Origin: Planctomycetaceae bacterium
GTDB taxonomy: Bacteria; Planctomycetota; Planctomycetia; Planctomycetales; Planctomycetaceae
Direction: 5' to 3'
Assembly: GCA_016795125.1 (NCBI GenBank)
Contig: JAEUIG010000486.1
Coordinates: 1 to 10,520 of the forward strand
Length of the DNA stretch: 10,520 nucleotides
Positions 1-7,040 of the stretch are shown piece after piece (the first letter of the stretch is position 1; each line of letters opens with the position of its first letter). A program made the position numbers and the translations under genes. The notes under the pieces were generated by a model. That model worked only from the letters and a program-made list of their open reading frames with translations. It searched no databases and had not been told where the DNA came from.

Positions 1-24
1 TGGTGGTTTGATGCCTGGTGTTTA

Positions 25-153
25 GAGCCTATCCGAAAACCGAAAAGGGGTGGCCGGGGCTGGACCGAAGGGAAGCCCCGGTGTGTGTTCGCCGGGGTTT
101 CGCGTTGCTCCAACCCCGGCCACCCGGTTGGATTGCAGTTCTCGGATAGGCTC
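25..153. mobile_element. MITE-like element, 129 bp, with terminal inverted repeats
   Basis: The two ends are inverted copies of GAGCCTATCCGA followed by AAAAC (left) or GAAC (right). Both are flanked by TTA (22-24 and 154-156), which reads as a 3-bp target duplication. Inside, 48-64 pairs with 109-125 (one mismatch) and 73-81 pairs with 92-100, so the element can fold into one long hairpin. It is too short to encode a transposase and has no plausible ORF of its own. The GAGCC ends and the T-N-A target are compatible with a non-autonomous derivative of an IS5-family (IS427/IS1031-like) insertion sequence; that family assignment is inference from memory of end sequences. It sits about 130 bp upstream of flhB. 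Confidence 0.7.
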
Positions 154-182
154 TTAGTAAGCGATGAGTGATCTGCCGTTCG

Positions 183-280
183 ATCAACCATGAACAATCA
201 ACGATCAACCTAGCTTCGATTTTCGACATTCGAGTCTCGTGTTTCCTCCCCTGAATCCTGACTCCCGAATCCTGAATCCT
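183..280. repeat. Three consecutive heptamer tandem arrays upstream of flhB
   Basis: Three 28-bp blocks each contain four units of seven bases. At 183-210 the unit is ATCAACC/ATCAACG with one diverged copy; at 215-242 it is TTCGANT with the last copy diverged; at 253-280 it is GAATCCT with one GACTCCC copy. The blocks are separated by 4 and 10 bp. The last array ends 5 bp before the GTG start of flhB, in the place where a Shine-Dalgarno sequence would be expected, and none is present. The first unit type recurs at 6956-7040. There is no coding potential. A role as spacer, regulatory tract or selfish repeat cannot be decided from sequence. Confidence 0.75.
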
Positions 281-285
281 CTCGC

Positions 286-1347
286 GTGGCAGAAGACCTC
301 GGTCAACCTCGGACAGAAGAAGCGACACCGCGCCGCCGGCAGGAGGCGCGGGACCAGGGACAGATTGCGCTCAGCCAGGACTTGTCGGCGGCGATCATCC
401 TGCTGACGTGCCTGGCGGCGTTGTGGTGGGGCGGGCGCGGCGTGGCGATGCAACTCCTGGGGGCGGTGCGCAACGGGTTGCAGCATCCCGTCACCGGGGA
501 CTGGGGAGCGGGCGACACGCTGGTGACGGCGCACTGGCTGACCGGCCAGCTGACAGCCTCCGCCGGATTGATCGTGGGCATCCTGTTCGTCGTCTCGCTG
601 GCCATCGCGCTGGGGCAGTCCGGCTTCAATGTGTCGTTCAAGCCGCTGGAGGCGAACTGGGAGCGATTGTCGCCCGCATCCGGCTGGTCGAAGCTGATGT
701 CGTGGGATGGAGTCGTGCGCGGCATCTCGGTGTTGCTGAAGGTTTCGGTCGTCAGCGCGGTACTGGTGTGGTACCTGGCGGACCGCGTGCAATTGCTGAG
801 AATCCTTGGCGAGGGCTCGCTGGGTCGCGGGATCGCGCTCGGGTGGCAGCTCGCCCTGGAGACGGCGATGGTGATCGCCGGGGGATTTTTCATCGTGGGC
901 GCCGCGGATTACCTCTACCAGAGGTTGCGTCATGAGCAGCGGCTGAAAATGACGCGTGAAGAGGTGAAGCGGGAGCACAAGGAGGACGACGGGGATCCGC
1001 ATGTGAAGGCGCGCATCCGCCGGCTGCAGCGCGAAGCGGCCGAGCGCAAGATGATCCAGGATGTGCCCAAGGCGACCGTGGTCCTGACCAACCCGACGCA
1101 CTTCGCGGTCGCGATCCGCTACGACCGGCATACGATGAGTGCGCCGATGGTGATTGCAAAAGGCAGCGATCGCTTTGCGCGGCGCATCGCGGAAGTCGCG
1201 CGGCAGAACGGCATTCCGGTGCTGGAGCGCAAGCCGTTGACGCGGCTGTTGTACAAGTCGGTGAAGATCGGGCAGTCAATTCCGCCGGAGCTGTTTCAGG
1301 CGCTCGCCGAAATCCTTGCGCATGTCTACCGGCTCAAGCGGGCGTGA
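286..1347 (+). CDS. flhB: Flagellar biosynthesis protein FlhB (export-switch protein)
   Basis: This is the inner-membrane component of the flagellar type III export gate that switches substrate class from rod/hook to filament proteins. The 353-residue product has the family layout: a short charged N-terminus (AEDLGQPRTEEATPRR), four hydrophobic segments near residues 31-55, 85-110, 144-167 and 184-208, a charged linker (about 215-258), then the self-cleavage motif NPTH at 269-272. Cleavage between N269 and P270 would release an 84-residue C-terminal piece. The C-terminal ERKPLTRLLYKS segment corresponds to the conserved ENKPLARALYK region. The GTG start is chosen because the family N-terminus begins exactly there; no Shine-Dalgarno sequence precedes it. 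SctU proteins of injectisomes are close relatives, but N-terminus and length fit FlhB. No other flagellar gene is in the window. Its last 22 bp overlap the end of the convergent dehydrogenase gene. Confidence 0.95.
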   Translation: MAEDLGQPRTEEATPRRRQEARDQGQIALSQDLSAAIILLTCLAALWWGGRGVAMQLLGAVRNGLQHPVTGDWGAGDTLVTAHWLTGQLTASAGLIVGILFVVSLAIALGQSGFNVSFKPLEANWERLSPASGWSKLMSWDGVVRGISVLLKVSVVSAVLVWYLADRVQLLRILGEGSLGRGIALGWQLALETAMVIAGGFFIVGAADYLYQRLRHEQRLKMTREEVKREHKEDDGDPHVKARIRRLQREAAERKMIQDVPKATVVLTNPTHFAVAIRYDRHTMSAPMVIAKGSDRFARRIAEVARQNGIPVLERKPLTRLLYKSVKIGQSIPPELFQALAEILAHVYRLKRA

Positions 1348-2921
1348 CGGCGGACGATTTCGCGGGCGCTGCGGAGGCCGTCGACGGCAGCGCTGATGAT
1401 GCCGCCGGCGTACCCGGCTCCTTCGCCGACCGGAAACAGGCCGGAGAAACCGGGCGTTTCCCGCGTGGCATTGTCGCGATCGATGCGGACCGGCGAGCTG
1501 CCGCGCATTTCGGGTCCGACGAGCGTCGCGTGCTTGAGAAAGTCGCCGCGCCACCGGCGATCCATCAGCGGCAGGGCCTCGCGGATGGCGCCGAGCACCG
1601 ACGGCGGGAGCACCCCGTGCAGGTCGGCCGGCGTCACTCCGCGCTCATAGGAAGATTCCAACCGCGCTTTGGGCGAGGGTGAGCGGGCGGCGAGGAAGTC
1701 CTGGGCAGATTGGATCGGCGCAAAGTAGTTCCCGCCCCCGAGCGCGAACGCCGCTGACTCGAACCGCCGTTGTAACTCGACCCCCGCCAGCGGGTGCGCG
1801 CTGCCGAATTCTTCCGGTTCGAGCGTGACCATCACGCCGCTGTTCGCAAAGGGGGTGTCGTGGCGCGAGCGGCTCATGCCGTTGGAGCAGAACATGCCCG
1901 GCTCGGAAATGCTGGGGATCACCGTGCCGCCGGCACACATGCAGAAGGTGTACACGTCGCGGGAGCTGCGGGCCGTCAGCACGTAGTCGGCCGCACCGAG
2001 CAGTTCCAGGTATTCGGGGCGGCCGTACTTGCGGCGGTTGACCTGCACCTGCGGCTGCTCGATGCGCAGGCCCAGCTGAAAGGCCTTGGCGCGCATCGGC
2101 ACGCCGAGGGCGTGGAGCATGGCGTAGGTGTCGCGCGCGCTGTGGCCGATGCCGAGAATGACGTGCGTTGCGGGAATGTTTCCGCTGGAGGTGTGGAGGC
2201 CGCGCAACCGGCCGCCGCTGACGTCGAGCCCTTCGACGCGGCAGTCGAAGCGGTACTCTCCGCCGAGCGCTTCGGTCTGGCGACGGAAGTTGCGACACAG
2301 CATGGGGAGACGGTTGCTGCCGAGGTGGGGTCGGTGCTCGTAGCGGATCGAGTCGCGGCCGCCGCACTCAACGAACGCCTGCAGGACCCAGTCGACATCG
2401 GGTCCCGTCATGCGGCAGGTGAGCTTGCCGTCGGAGAAGCAGCCGGCGCCCCCTTCTCCGAACAGGTAGTTGTCCTCGGGATCGTGCGGACCTCCCGAAT
2501 CGAAGACGCGAACGCTGTGGACGCGTTCTTTGACGGGCTTGCCGCGTTCCAGCACGAGCGGCTGGTATCCTTTCTGTGCCAGATAGTAGGCGGCGGTGAT
2601 TCCGGCGGGACCCGAGCCGACGATGACCGGCCGCGACTCCAGCGGCAAGTCGCCGCCGGGAGGGTCATCAAAGCTTTCGGGTTCGTAGCGGGTGACGTCG
2701 CGATCATCGGGCCGCGGTCGCCAGTCGCTGGCGGGGAAGTCTACGGTGACCGAGTAGACGAAGCGCAGGTCGTCGCGTGCGCGGGCATCGAGGCTTTTGC
2801 GCAGGATGCGCCACGCACCAAGATCGTGGGTGCGCAGGCCGAGCTGCTGCGCGATTCGCTCAGGCAGCTCTGCTTCCGGCGCTTCGACCGGCAACCGGAG
2901 ATTGTTGATTCGCAGCCACAT
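1326..2921 (-). CDS. FAD-dependent dehydrogenase, COG2509 type
   Basis: This 531-residue flavoprotein resembles the uncharacterised FAD-dependent dehydrogenases grouped as COG2509. Residues 1-90 form the N-terminal domain typical of this group. An ADP-binding beta-alpha-beta follows, with G-S-G-P-A-G at 102-107 and an acidic residue ending beta-2 (LVLERGK, about 122-128). Next comes GEGGAGCFSDGKL (155-167), a family signature near the flavin. Near the C-terminus, FPVGEGAGYAGGIISAAVDG (about 496-515) is the second FAD-contact motif. Substrate and physiological role are unknown for the family. The ATG start gives the usual N-terminus (MWLRINNLRLPVE) but has no clear Shine-Dalgarno sequence. The gene lies 54 bp downstream of the Gfo/Idh-like gene on the same strand, so co-transcription is possible. 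Its stop codon TAG lies inside the end of flhB. Confidence 0.9.
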   Translation of the reverse strand: MWLRINNLRLPVEAPEAELPERIAQQLGLRTHDLGAWRILRKSLDARARDDLRFVYSVTVDFPASDWRPRPDDRDVTRYEPESFDDPPGGDLPLESRPVIVGSGPAGITAAYYLAQKGYQPLVLERGKPVKERVHSVRVFDSGGPHDPEDNYLFGEGGAGCFSDGKLTCRMTGPDVDWVLQAFVECGGRDSIRYEHRPHLGSNRLPMLCRNFRRQTEALGGEYRFDCRVEGLDVSGGRLRGLHTSSGNIPATHVILGIGHSARDTYAMLHALGVPMRAKAFQLGLRIEQPQVQVNRRKYGRPEYLELLGAADYVLTARSSRDVYTFCMCAGGTVIPSISEPGMFCSNGMSRSRHDTPFANSGVMVTLEPEEFGSAHPLAGVELQRRFESAAFALGGGNYFAPIQSAQDFLAARSPSPKARLESSYERGVTPADLHGVLPPSVLGAIREALPLMDRRWRGDFLKHATLVGPEMRGSSPVRIDRDNATRETPGFSGLFPVGEGAGYAGGIISAAVDGLRSAREIVRRHARLSR

Positions 2922-2975
2922 CGCAGCCGGGGGAGTTACTTCGATCGACCGAGTCGCCCGGCGCGAAACTGTTGC

Positions 2976-4067
2976 CTATGCGCGGCGAGGGACATCGATC
3001 AGGGCGTCGGCCTCCGGGCAGTTGCGTGCACACAGGGCCAGTGCATCCCATTCGAGCGAGTGCTGAGCGCGATAGGAAGCGAGTCCCGCGAGAACGGCGG
3101 CGTTGGCGCGTTCGGCAGGGTCGAGTTTGAGCGAGTTTGGCGACAGATCTGCACAGGCCGCCAGCCATCGTGGGAGGGCCGAATGCGGGGCTGATGCCAG
3201 GGACGGCAGCGCTTGAGAAGGTGCTCCGTTGCGGAAGAGCACGCGGGCGCCGGTCACCGGATCGTCCAGGAGCTGGCCGGTCTCGCCGAGGTACAGTGCC
3301 CCTGATGACGGAAGCGGATAATCGTCGATCGACTCGTAGGGCGGCGCCCACTCGCCGTCGTACCACGTCACAAAGAACGGCGTTTCTTCGCTGGTTCCGG
3401 GGAACTCGTACCGGACGGCCATGGATTGCGGGAACTCGGCGGCCGTCGCCGATCCCGCTCCATAGACGGAACGTGGTTGCCGCGAGCCGAGTACAAGAAG
3501 CGGCACGTTCAGCACGCGGCCGCCGCGGCTGCGGAAGTCGCGCTCGGAATCGTCACTCGCGGAGCGGCTGGTCCAGCAGACGATTTCGCGGAGCGCTCCC
3601 AGTTCGGCGTCGTCGATCAGGGACGCAATCTGCCGGACGGAAGGGGCGTCGGGCGACAGCGAATCGGTCCGCAGCACGACGCCGCGGTGGCGTGCGAGTT
3701 CGGTGAGTGTGCGCCATTCGGTGACTGAGCGGCCGAGCGGGTCCGCAGCGAAGACGTGCAGCCCGCGTTCGAGCGCCTTTCGTGCGGCGTCTTCCGGGGC
3801 AGCCAGGCCGCTGCCAATTGCGAGTGCATCGATGGCGACATCGGCCAGTTCGTCGAATGTGCCGCCAACTGCGGCCACTCGGGCGCCGGCAGCGACGACG
3901 GCACGAGTCAGGTCAGGAACGTGCGTTTGCGCGGCGAGCAGTCCCACCGCACACGCATCGTGTGCTTCCCGACGAATCGGATTGCCGAAGCTGAGCGGCC
4001 CGCACGCGCCCGCAGCCACAGCGGCGGACAACTGGAGGAACTGACGTCGCGATTGCGATAACGGCAT
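2976..4067 (-). CDS. Tat-exported Gfo/Idh/MocA-like protein, degenerate cofactor site
   Basis: The 363-residue product starts with a Tat-type signal (SRRQFLQLSAAVAAGA, residues 6-21), so export across the inner membrane is expected. What follows looks like a shortened Rossmann domain: beta-1 CAVGLLAAQTHVPDLTRAVV (about 39-58) lacks the usual GxGxxG. The segment ALERGLHVFAADPLGRSV (about 98-115) matches the conserved region around EKP in Gfo/Idh/MocA oxidoreductases but reads ADP, so the usual catalytic lysine is absent. The C-terminal half keeps family traits: WYDGEWAPP, SGALYLGETGQLL, and a final LEWD...PEAD segment. Loss of both motifs suggests it may not be a working NAD(P)-dependent dehydrogenase; a binding or structural role is inference. 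The start at 4067 is preferred over an ATG 10 codons upstream (4097), because only this one has GGAG at proper spacing and it gives a compact signal peptide. Confidence 0.75.
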   Translation of the reverse strand: MPLSQSRRQFLQLSAAVAAGACGPLSFGNPIRREAHDACAVGLLAAQTHVPDLTRAVVAAGARVAAVGGTFDELADVAIDALAIGSGLAAPEDAARKALERGLHVFAADPLGRSVTEWRTLTELARHRGVVLRTDSLSPDAPSVRQIASLIDDAELGALREIVCWTSRSASDDSERDFRSRGGRVLNVPLLVLGSRQPRSVYGAGSATAAEFPQSMAVRYEFPGTSEETPFFVTWYDGEWAPPYESIDDYPLPSSGALYLGETGQLLDDPVTGARVLFRNGAPSQALPSLASAPHSALPRWLAACADLSPNSLKLDPAERANAAVLAGLASYRAQHSLEWDALALCARNCPEADALIDVPRRA

Positions 4068-4073
4068 AGCCGT

Positions 4074-4077
4074 CTCC
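4074..4077 (-). promoter_or_regulatory. Ribosome binding site deciding the start of the Gfo/Idh-like gene
   Basis: GGAG on the minus strand lies 6 bases before the ATG at 4067. The alternative ATG at 4097 has no purine-rich stretch in front of it. Confidence 0.6.
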
Positions 4078-4097
4078 ACGGCGGTCGGAATCGTCAT

Positions 4098-4411
4098 TGG
4101 ACAGATGCGCTGCGGATCGACGAAAGAGTTGTTGTGGCGAATGCCGGCGGCGATCCACGGGGGGCGTTGTCGCCGATCAGCAGTTGAGAATCAAGTCTGC
4201 GCGTCATGCGTGGGGCTACGAATCTGGAGATTGACATGCGTCGCGATGCGCAATCGTGCGCGCGTGGCGATGTCACGCGGGAACTTGTCGAAAAACAATC
4301 GCGCGGTCAACCGTGCGCGCCCGAATGAATCGCATGCGACCGTTTGAGGACACGCAGCGCGCGAAGTTGACAGGCAGGCGGACGTGGCGACGCGTCGTCG
4401 GCGCGCGCCAA
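4098..4411. other. 314-bp non-coding gap rich in short palindromes
   Basis: No plausible gene is seen. The part nearest the cupin holds two perfect 10-bp palindromes side by side, CGACGCGTCG at 4388-4397 and GGCGCGCGCC at 4400-4409; the second ends 2 bp from the cupin stop codon. Further along, CGCGTG (4261-4266) pairs with CACGCG (4274-4279), and GCGCGGT (4301-4307) pairs with 4310-4318 with one bulge. These could be 3' hairpins for the cupin mRNA, but no T-run follows. I could not find a convincing promoter for the Gfo/Idh-like gene in this gap. Confidence 0.4.
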
Positions 4412-4783
4412 TTAGAGATTCAGCGGATCAGGTGTGCGGACGGTGAATGTCTTGCGCACGCGCTCGAGGACGTGCCACTCCGTCTTCAGTCCCAGTGGAA
4501 AGGTCGCGAAGTCGCCGGCGCGTAGCTCCATCCGCTGTCCATCCTGCGTGGTCACGATCACATGGCCGGAATGGATGTGCACGAACTCATCCCACACGAA
4601 ATCCCAGGTAAAGCGTCCGGGCGTACACTCCCACAATCCGCTGGAGATGCGTTTGTCGTCCGATTGCAGAATGACGCGGCCGAACGCTTCGGGCCGTCCT
4701 TCGCGGATCGACTCCGGCGCCAGTGGCATTGGCGGCAATGGTTCGGTGGAAGCGCGGACCATCCGGGGTGAGAGGGCGCTCAT
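4412..4783 (-). CDS. Small cupin-domain protein (Cupin_3 / ureidoglycine aminohydrolase-like)
   Basis: The product is a single-domain cupin of 123 residues. The segment SGLWECTPGRFTWDFVWDEFVHIHSGHVIVT (about 48-78) is the first half of the barrel and carries E66, H69 and H71 as candidate metal ligands. The second half contains LRAGDFATFPLGLKTEWHV (about 87-105) with H104. This pattern, with W-x-C-x-P-G and WDEF-x-H, matches the short Cupin_3 proteins related to the cupin domain of (S)-ureidoglycine aminohydrolase; no purine-degradation genes are nearby, so the substrate is unknown. The start at 4783 is chosen because GGAG (minus strand, 4792-4795) lies 8 bases upstream. An ATG 16 codons earlier (4831) lacks such a site and would add a tail not expected for the family. 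Confidence 0.85.
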   Translation of the reverse strand: MSALSPRMVRASTEPLPPMPLAPESIREGRPEAFGRVILQSDDKRISSGLWECTPGRFTWDFVWDEFVHIHSGHVIVTTQDGQRMELRAGDFATFPLGLKTEWHVLERVRKTFTVRTPDPLNL

Positions 4784-4893
4784 GGCGTGTGCTCCGATCG
4801 AAGGGTGGCACGTCAGCGCCGCCGGTGGCATCGGCGCGCTGAGGCTGCCTCATTCGATACGCGGAACGCTGTGGAAGCAAGTCCGCGAATGGA

Positions 4894-4941
4894 AGAAAGT
4901 GACACAGAGTCGCGGAGACACAGAGTCTCACGAAGAAAAAT
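4894..4941. repeat. Octamer-phased CACAGAG repeat tract
   Basis: The 11-bp sequence GACACAGAGTC occurs twice (4901-4911 and 4917-4927), spaced 16 bp apart. The surrounding bases fall into 8-base units (ACACAGAG, TCGCGGAG, ACACAGAG, TCTCACGA, AGAAAAAT). Similar CACAGAG/CTCTGTG low-complexity tracts occur between genes in many environmental bacteria, planctomycetes included, as I recall. It lies between the cupin and lipoprotein genes and has no coding potential. Confidence 0.65.
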
Positions 4942-5060
4942 AAGACGTGCGACAGCGTCGTCCGCATTGGCGGACGAACCTGAAGCCTGTGTCAGTTCGA
5001 GTTCAGGACGAGAGCCCAACTGCTTTCTGGACTCGTCCCTGCGCGTCGCGGCGCCTTTGT

Positions 5061-5092
5061 GACTTTGCGTCGATCTTCCGACGTCTAAAGTC
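5061..5092 (-). terminator. Candidate 3' hairpin of the lipoprotein gene
   Basis: GACTTT (5061-5066) pairs with AAAGTC (5087-5092), and CGTCG (5068-5072) pairs with CGACG (5079-5083), leaving a 6-base loop and a small asymmetric bulge. It lies 10 bases beyond the stop codon of the minus-strand lipoprotein gene. No T-run follows on that strand, so intrinsic termination is uncertain; it may simply protect the 3' end. A second weaker stem is at 5006-5012/5032-5038. Confidence 0.3.
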
Positions 5093-5102
5093 AGTGGAGG
5101 TG

Positions 5103-6752
5103 TTACCGGATCAGGAAGTTGATCGGATGGACGGCAGATTTGCCGTTGAATTCGTCCTCGATGCGGAGGACGAGCGTATACGGGCCAGGCGTGAGATGCT
5201 GCGGCAGGTCGATGGTGTAGCTGTGGAAGTAGTCGCGGCGGATGGTGCGGCAGACGTCTTCCGTGGGGGTGAGTGAATTCTGCTCGATGATCTCGCCGTC
5301 CGCTCCGCCGCGGCGGATTTCGATGAAGGATTTCAGGCGTGTCGCATACAGGCCGTTGGCCTGCGGCCGGCTTTCGAAGTTGGCGACTTCCGCATAGACG
5401 AGCACCGTCTGCCCGGGGCGGAACTCGTCGCGCTGGAAGCTTTCGAAGTTGCCGAAACTGTTGATCTTGTAGCAGAAGCTGACATCGGAAAGCTGCAGGG
5501 CGGCCACCTGCTCCAGCTTGGTCTGGGCGTAGTCCAGCTGCTGCAGAGTCGAGGCGGCGCGTTCCGAAGGATCGGACAGCGTCTGCGTATCGAAGTAGTT
5601 GGACACGGCCCAGAAGAGCGCCGTCCAGAATTCCTGCTCGGCTGGAGTCAACCCTGGAATGGCGGTGTGCGCCCGTTGCGGCTGCTCGGCCATCAGGTAG
5701 AGCATGCGCAGCCAGACCTGGCGCTTGATGTACGCCACGCGATCCTGATCGGACAGCCCGGGGTGGCTGGCCTGGACCTCGGCCTCGACGAGGGAGGTCA
5801 GTCGCTGGAGTGTTTCCTGCCAGTAGGCGCCTTGCAGGGTGGTCGCGCCGAGCGGATCCGTGGCCGGGAGACCGGTCGGAAGGTTGCTGCCGGGAGCGAT
5901 GTCGAATCCCTGGCTCGGTTCGAGGTAGCCGGGTCCCACGACAGGGGTCACTGCCGGGGCTGCGCCGGCCTGATTCGGGGTAATCGAAGGCATCGCGCTC
6001 TGCTGCACCGAGGCGGGTGCGAACCCCGCCGAGGTGACGGAAGGCGCGTCGTTGCGTGACAGGAGTTCTTCGTGTTGCGTCTGCAGCGTCGGCGGCGACG
6101 GTTCGCGCTCGGTCGGGCGACTGAAGGGGGACACCCCGGAGATCGATTCGCCGGACACCTGCGGTTCGGGAGCATTGAGCCGGGATGCAATGCCGGTCGA
6201 TCCGAATGCCGAGGCGTCTTCCAGCGTTTCAAAATCGAGTCGCGGAGCGTTTGGCGAATTCAGCGCCGAATGGCCGTTGGCCGGTGGCGCCGCGCCGGCG
6301 CCGGACAGCGACGGGTCGGAGTTTCCGGAGGTCGCGGCTGCCGTTCGAGCGGCTTGCATCCGCCGTGCCTGCAGCGCCTGGGGAACCGCCGCCGGATCCA
6401 TCGACTGCAGGAACGACATCCACTGATCGCGTTCGACCGGCGTGCAGTCCTGAAGCTCTGTCTGAATGAGCATCAGCGTGGCGGCGTCCATTTTGCGCGC
6501 CGGTCGTGCTGACGACAGTGACGCCTGGTGGACATCGGCTCTTTCGGACTCCGCCAGGGGTTGGTCGGAGCTGGCTTCCGCTTCCGAGTCCGGTTCATCC
6601 TGGCCGGGGGGGGCGTCGTCGGCGACGTCGACGGGGCGCAGCGACGCCATCCGCGACATCAGGGTGTCGCGGCCCGGCGACGCTCCCGTGCACCCGGTGC
6701 TCAACAGCAGCAGGCCCACGGCAGTACGGCGGAAAGCCGCGCGCAGCGTCAT
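5103..6752 (-). CDS. Large lipoprotein of unknown function
   Basis: The 549-residue product begins with a lipoprotein signal: charged n-region, hydrophobic core AVGLLLL, and lipobox LSTGC with C21 as the lipidation site. A short helical segment (about 86-135, with LMLIQTELQDCTPVERDQWM) is followed by a long Ala/Ser/Pro/Gln-rich, probably disordered linker (about 136-300). A helical region (about 308-420) leads to a compact C-terminal beta-rich part (about 424-549). That part contains FCYKINSFGNFESF, RPGQTVLVYAEVANFES and a final LTPGPYTLVLRIEDEF strand pair reminiscent of Ig-like or macroglobulin-like sandwiches. I do not recognise a named family; I believe similar proteins occur in other planctomycetes, but this is memory only. 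AAGGA (minus strand, 6760-6764) lies 7 bases before the ATG and supports the start. The likely location is the outer or inner membrane, facing the periplasm. Function is unknown. Confidence 0.8.
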   Translation of the reverse strand: MTLRAAFRRTAVGLLLLSTGCTGASPGRDTLMSRMASLRPVDVADDAPPGQDEPDSEAEASSDQPLAESERADVHQASLSSARPARKMDAATLMLIQTELQDCTPVERDQWMSFLQSMDPAAVPQALQARRMQAARTAAATSGNSDPSLSGAGAAPPANGHSALNSPNAPRLDFETLEDASAFGSTGIASRLNAPEPQVSGESISGVSPFSRPTEREPSPPTLQTQHEELLSRNDAPSVTSAGFAPASVQQSAMPSITPNQAGAAPAVTPVVGPGYLEPSQGFDIAPGSNLPTGLPATDPLGATTLQGAYWQETLQRLTSLVEAEVQASHPGLSDQDRVAYIKRQVWLRMLYLMAEQPQRAHTAIPGLTPAEQEFWTALFWAVSNYFDTQTLSDPSERAASTLQQLDYAQTKLEQVAALQLSDVSFCYKINSFGNFESFQRDEFRPGQTVLVYAEVANFESRPQANGLYATRLKSFIEIRRGGADGEIIEQNSLTPTEDVCRTIRRDYFHSYTIDLPQHLTPGPYTLVLRIEDEFNGKSAVHPINFLIR

Positions 6753-6955
6753 GACGGCATCCTTGCACGACGAGGCGAAACGAAGGAGAAACCGTGCGAG
6801 AGAGCGGCCGCAGGGGCCGTCCGGCGCACGTTCACCAATTGGAAATGGGGGAAAGGGGCGGGGAGGCTAGTCGAAGGCCCGGATTGACACAAGGTCGGGT
6901 TCGACCCGGCGAGGTCCGGGATCGGCGAAATCCGAGGCACGCAGTCCGAAGAAGG

Positions 6956-7040
6956 GGTTGATCGTTGATGGTTGATCGTTGTTCGACGGCGCGCGTTCGT
7001 CGCGATTTGTCGATAAACCATCAACGATCAACCATCGACC
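6956..7040. repeat. Inverted pair of heptamer arrays
   Basis: The left arm (6956-6983) is four heptamers of GGTTGAT/CGTTGAT type; the right arm (7013-7040) is four of the complementary ATCAACC/ATCAACG type. Bases 6956-6978 are the reverse complement of 7011-7033 with one mismatch, so a 23-bp stem around a 32-base loop is possible. The units match those at 183-210. A further heptad-phased stretch beginning CCG in each unit runs 7050-7077. The pair lies between the start of the lipoprotein gene and the SRP RNA promoter, which are divergently oriented. The rest of this gap (6765-6955) shows no gene or clear promoter. Confidence 0.7.

Noticed and set aside
183..280. CRISPR array
   Set aside because: Units are only seven bases, contiguous and without spacers; no cas genes are present.
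205..1131. Minus-strand open frames opposite the start of flhB
   Set aside because: Antisense shadows; low-complexity His/Arg/Gln-rich translations, and flhB is unambiguous.
2922..2975. Terminator or promoter between the Gfo/Idh-like gene and the FAD dehydrogenase
   Set aside because: No hairpin with T-run and no convincing -35/-10 pair is visible in these 54 bp.
1794..3194. Long + strand open frame of 466 codons opposite the FAD dehydrogenase
   Set aside because: It runs antisense to a gene with clear FAD motifs; its translation shows only Ala/Val/Gly/Arg-rich sequence without family features. Long antisense frames are expected in GC-rich DNA.
4068..4097. Ten extra N-terminal codons for the Gfo/Idh-like gene (ATG at 4097)
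   Set aside because: No Shine-Dalgarno site there, while the ATG at 4067 has GGAG 6 bases upstream and yields a typical Tat signal.
6893..6912. tRNA T-arm-like sequence (GTCGG, GTTCGAC, CCGGC)
   Set aside because: No matching acceptor strand, D-arm or anticodon arm can be placed at tRNA distances upstream.
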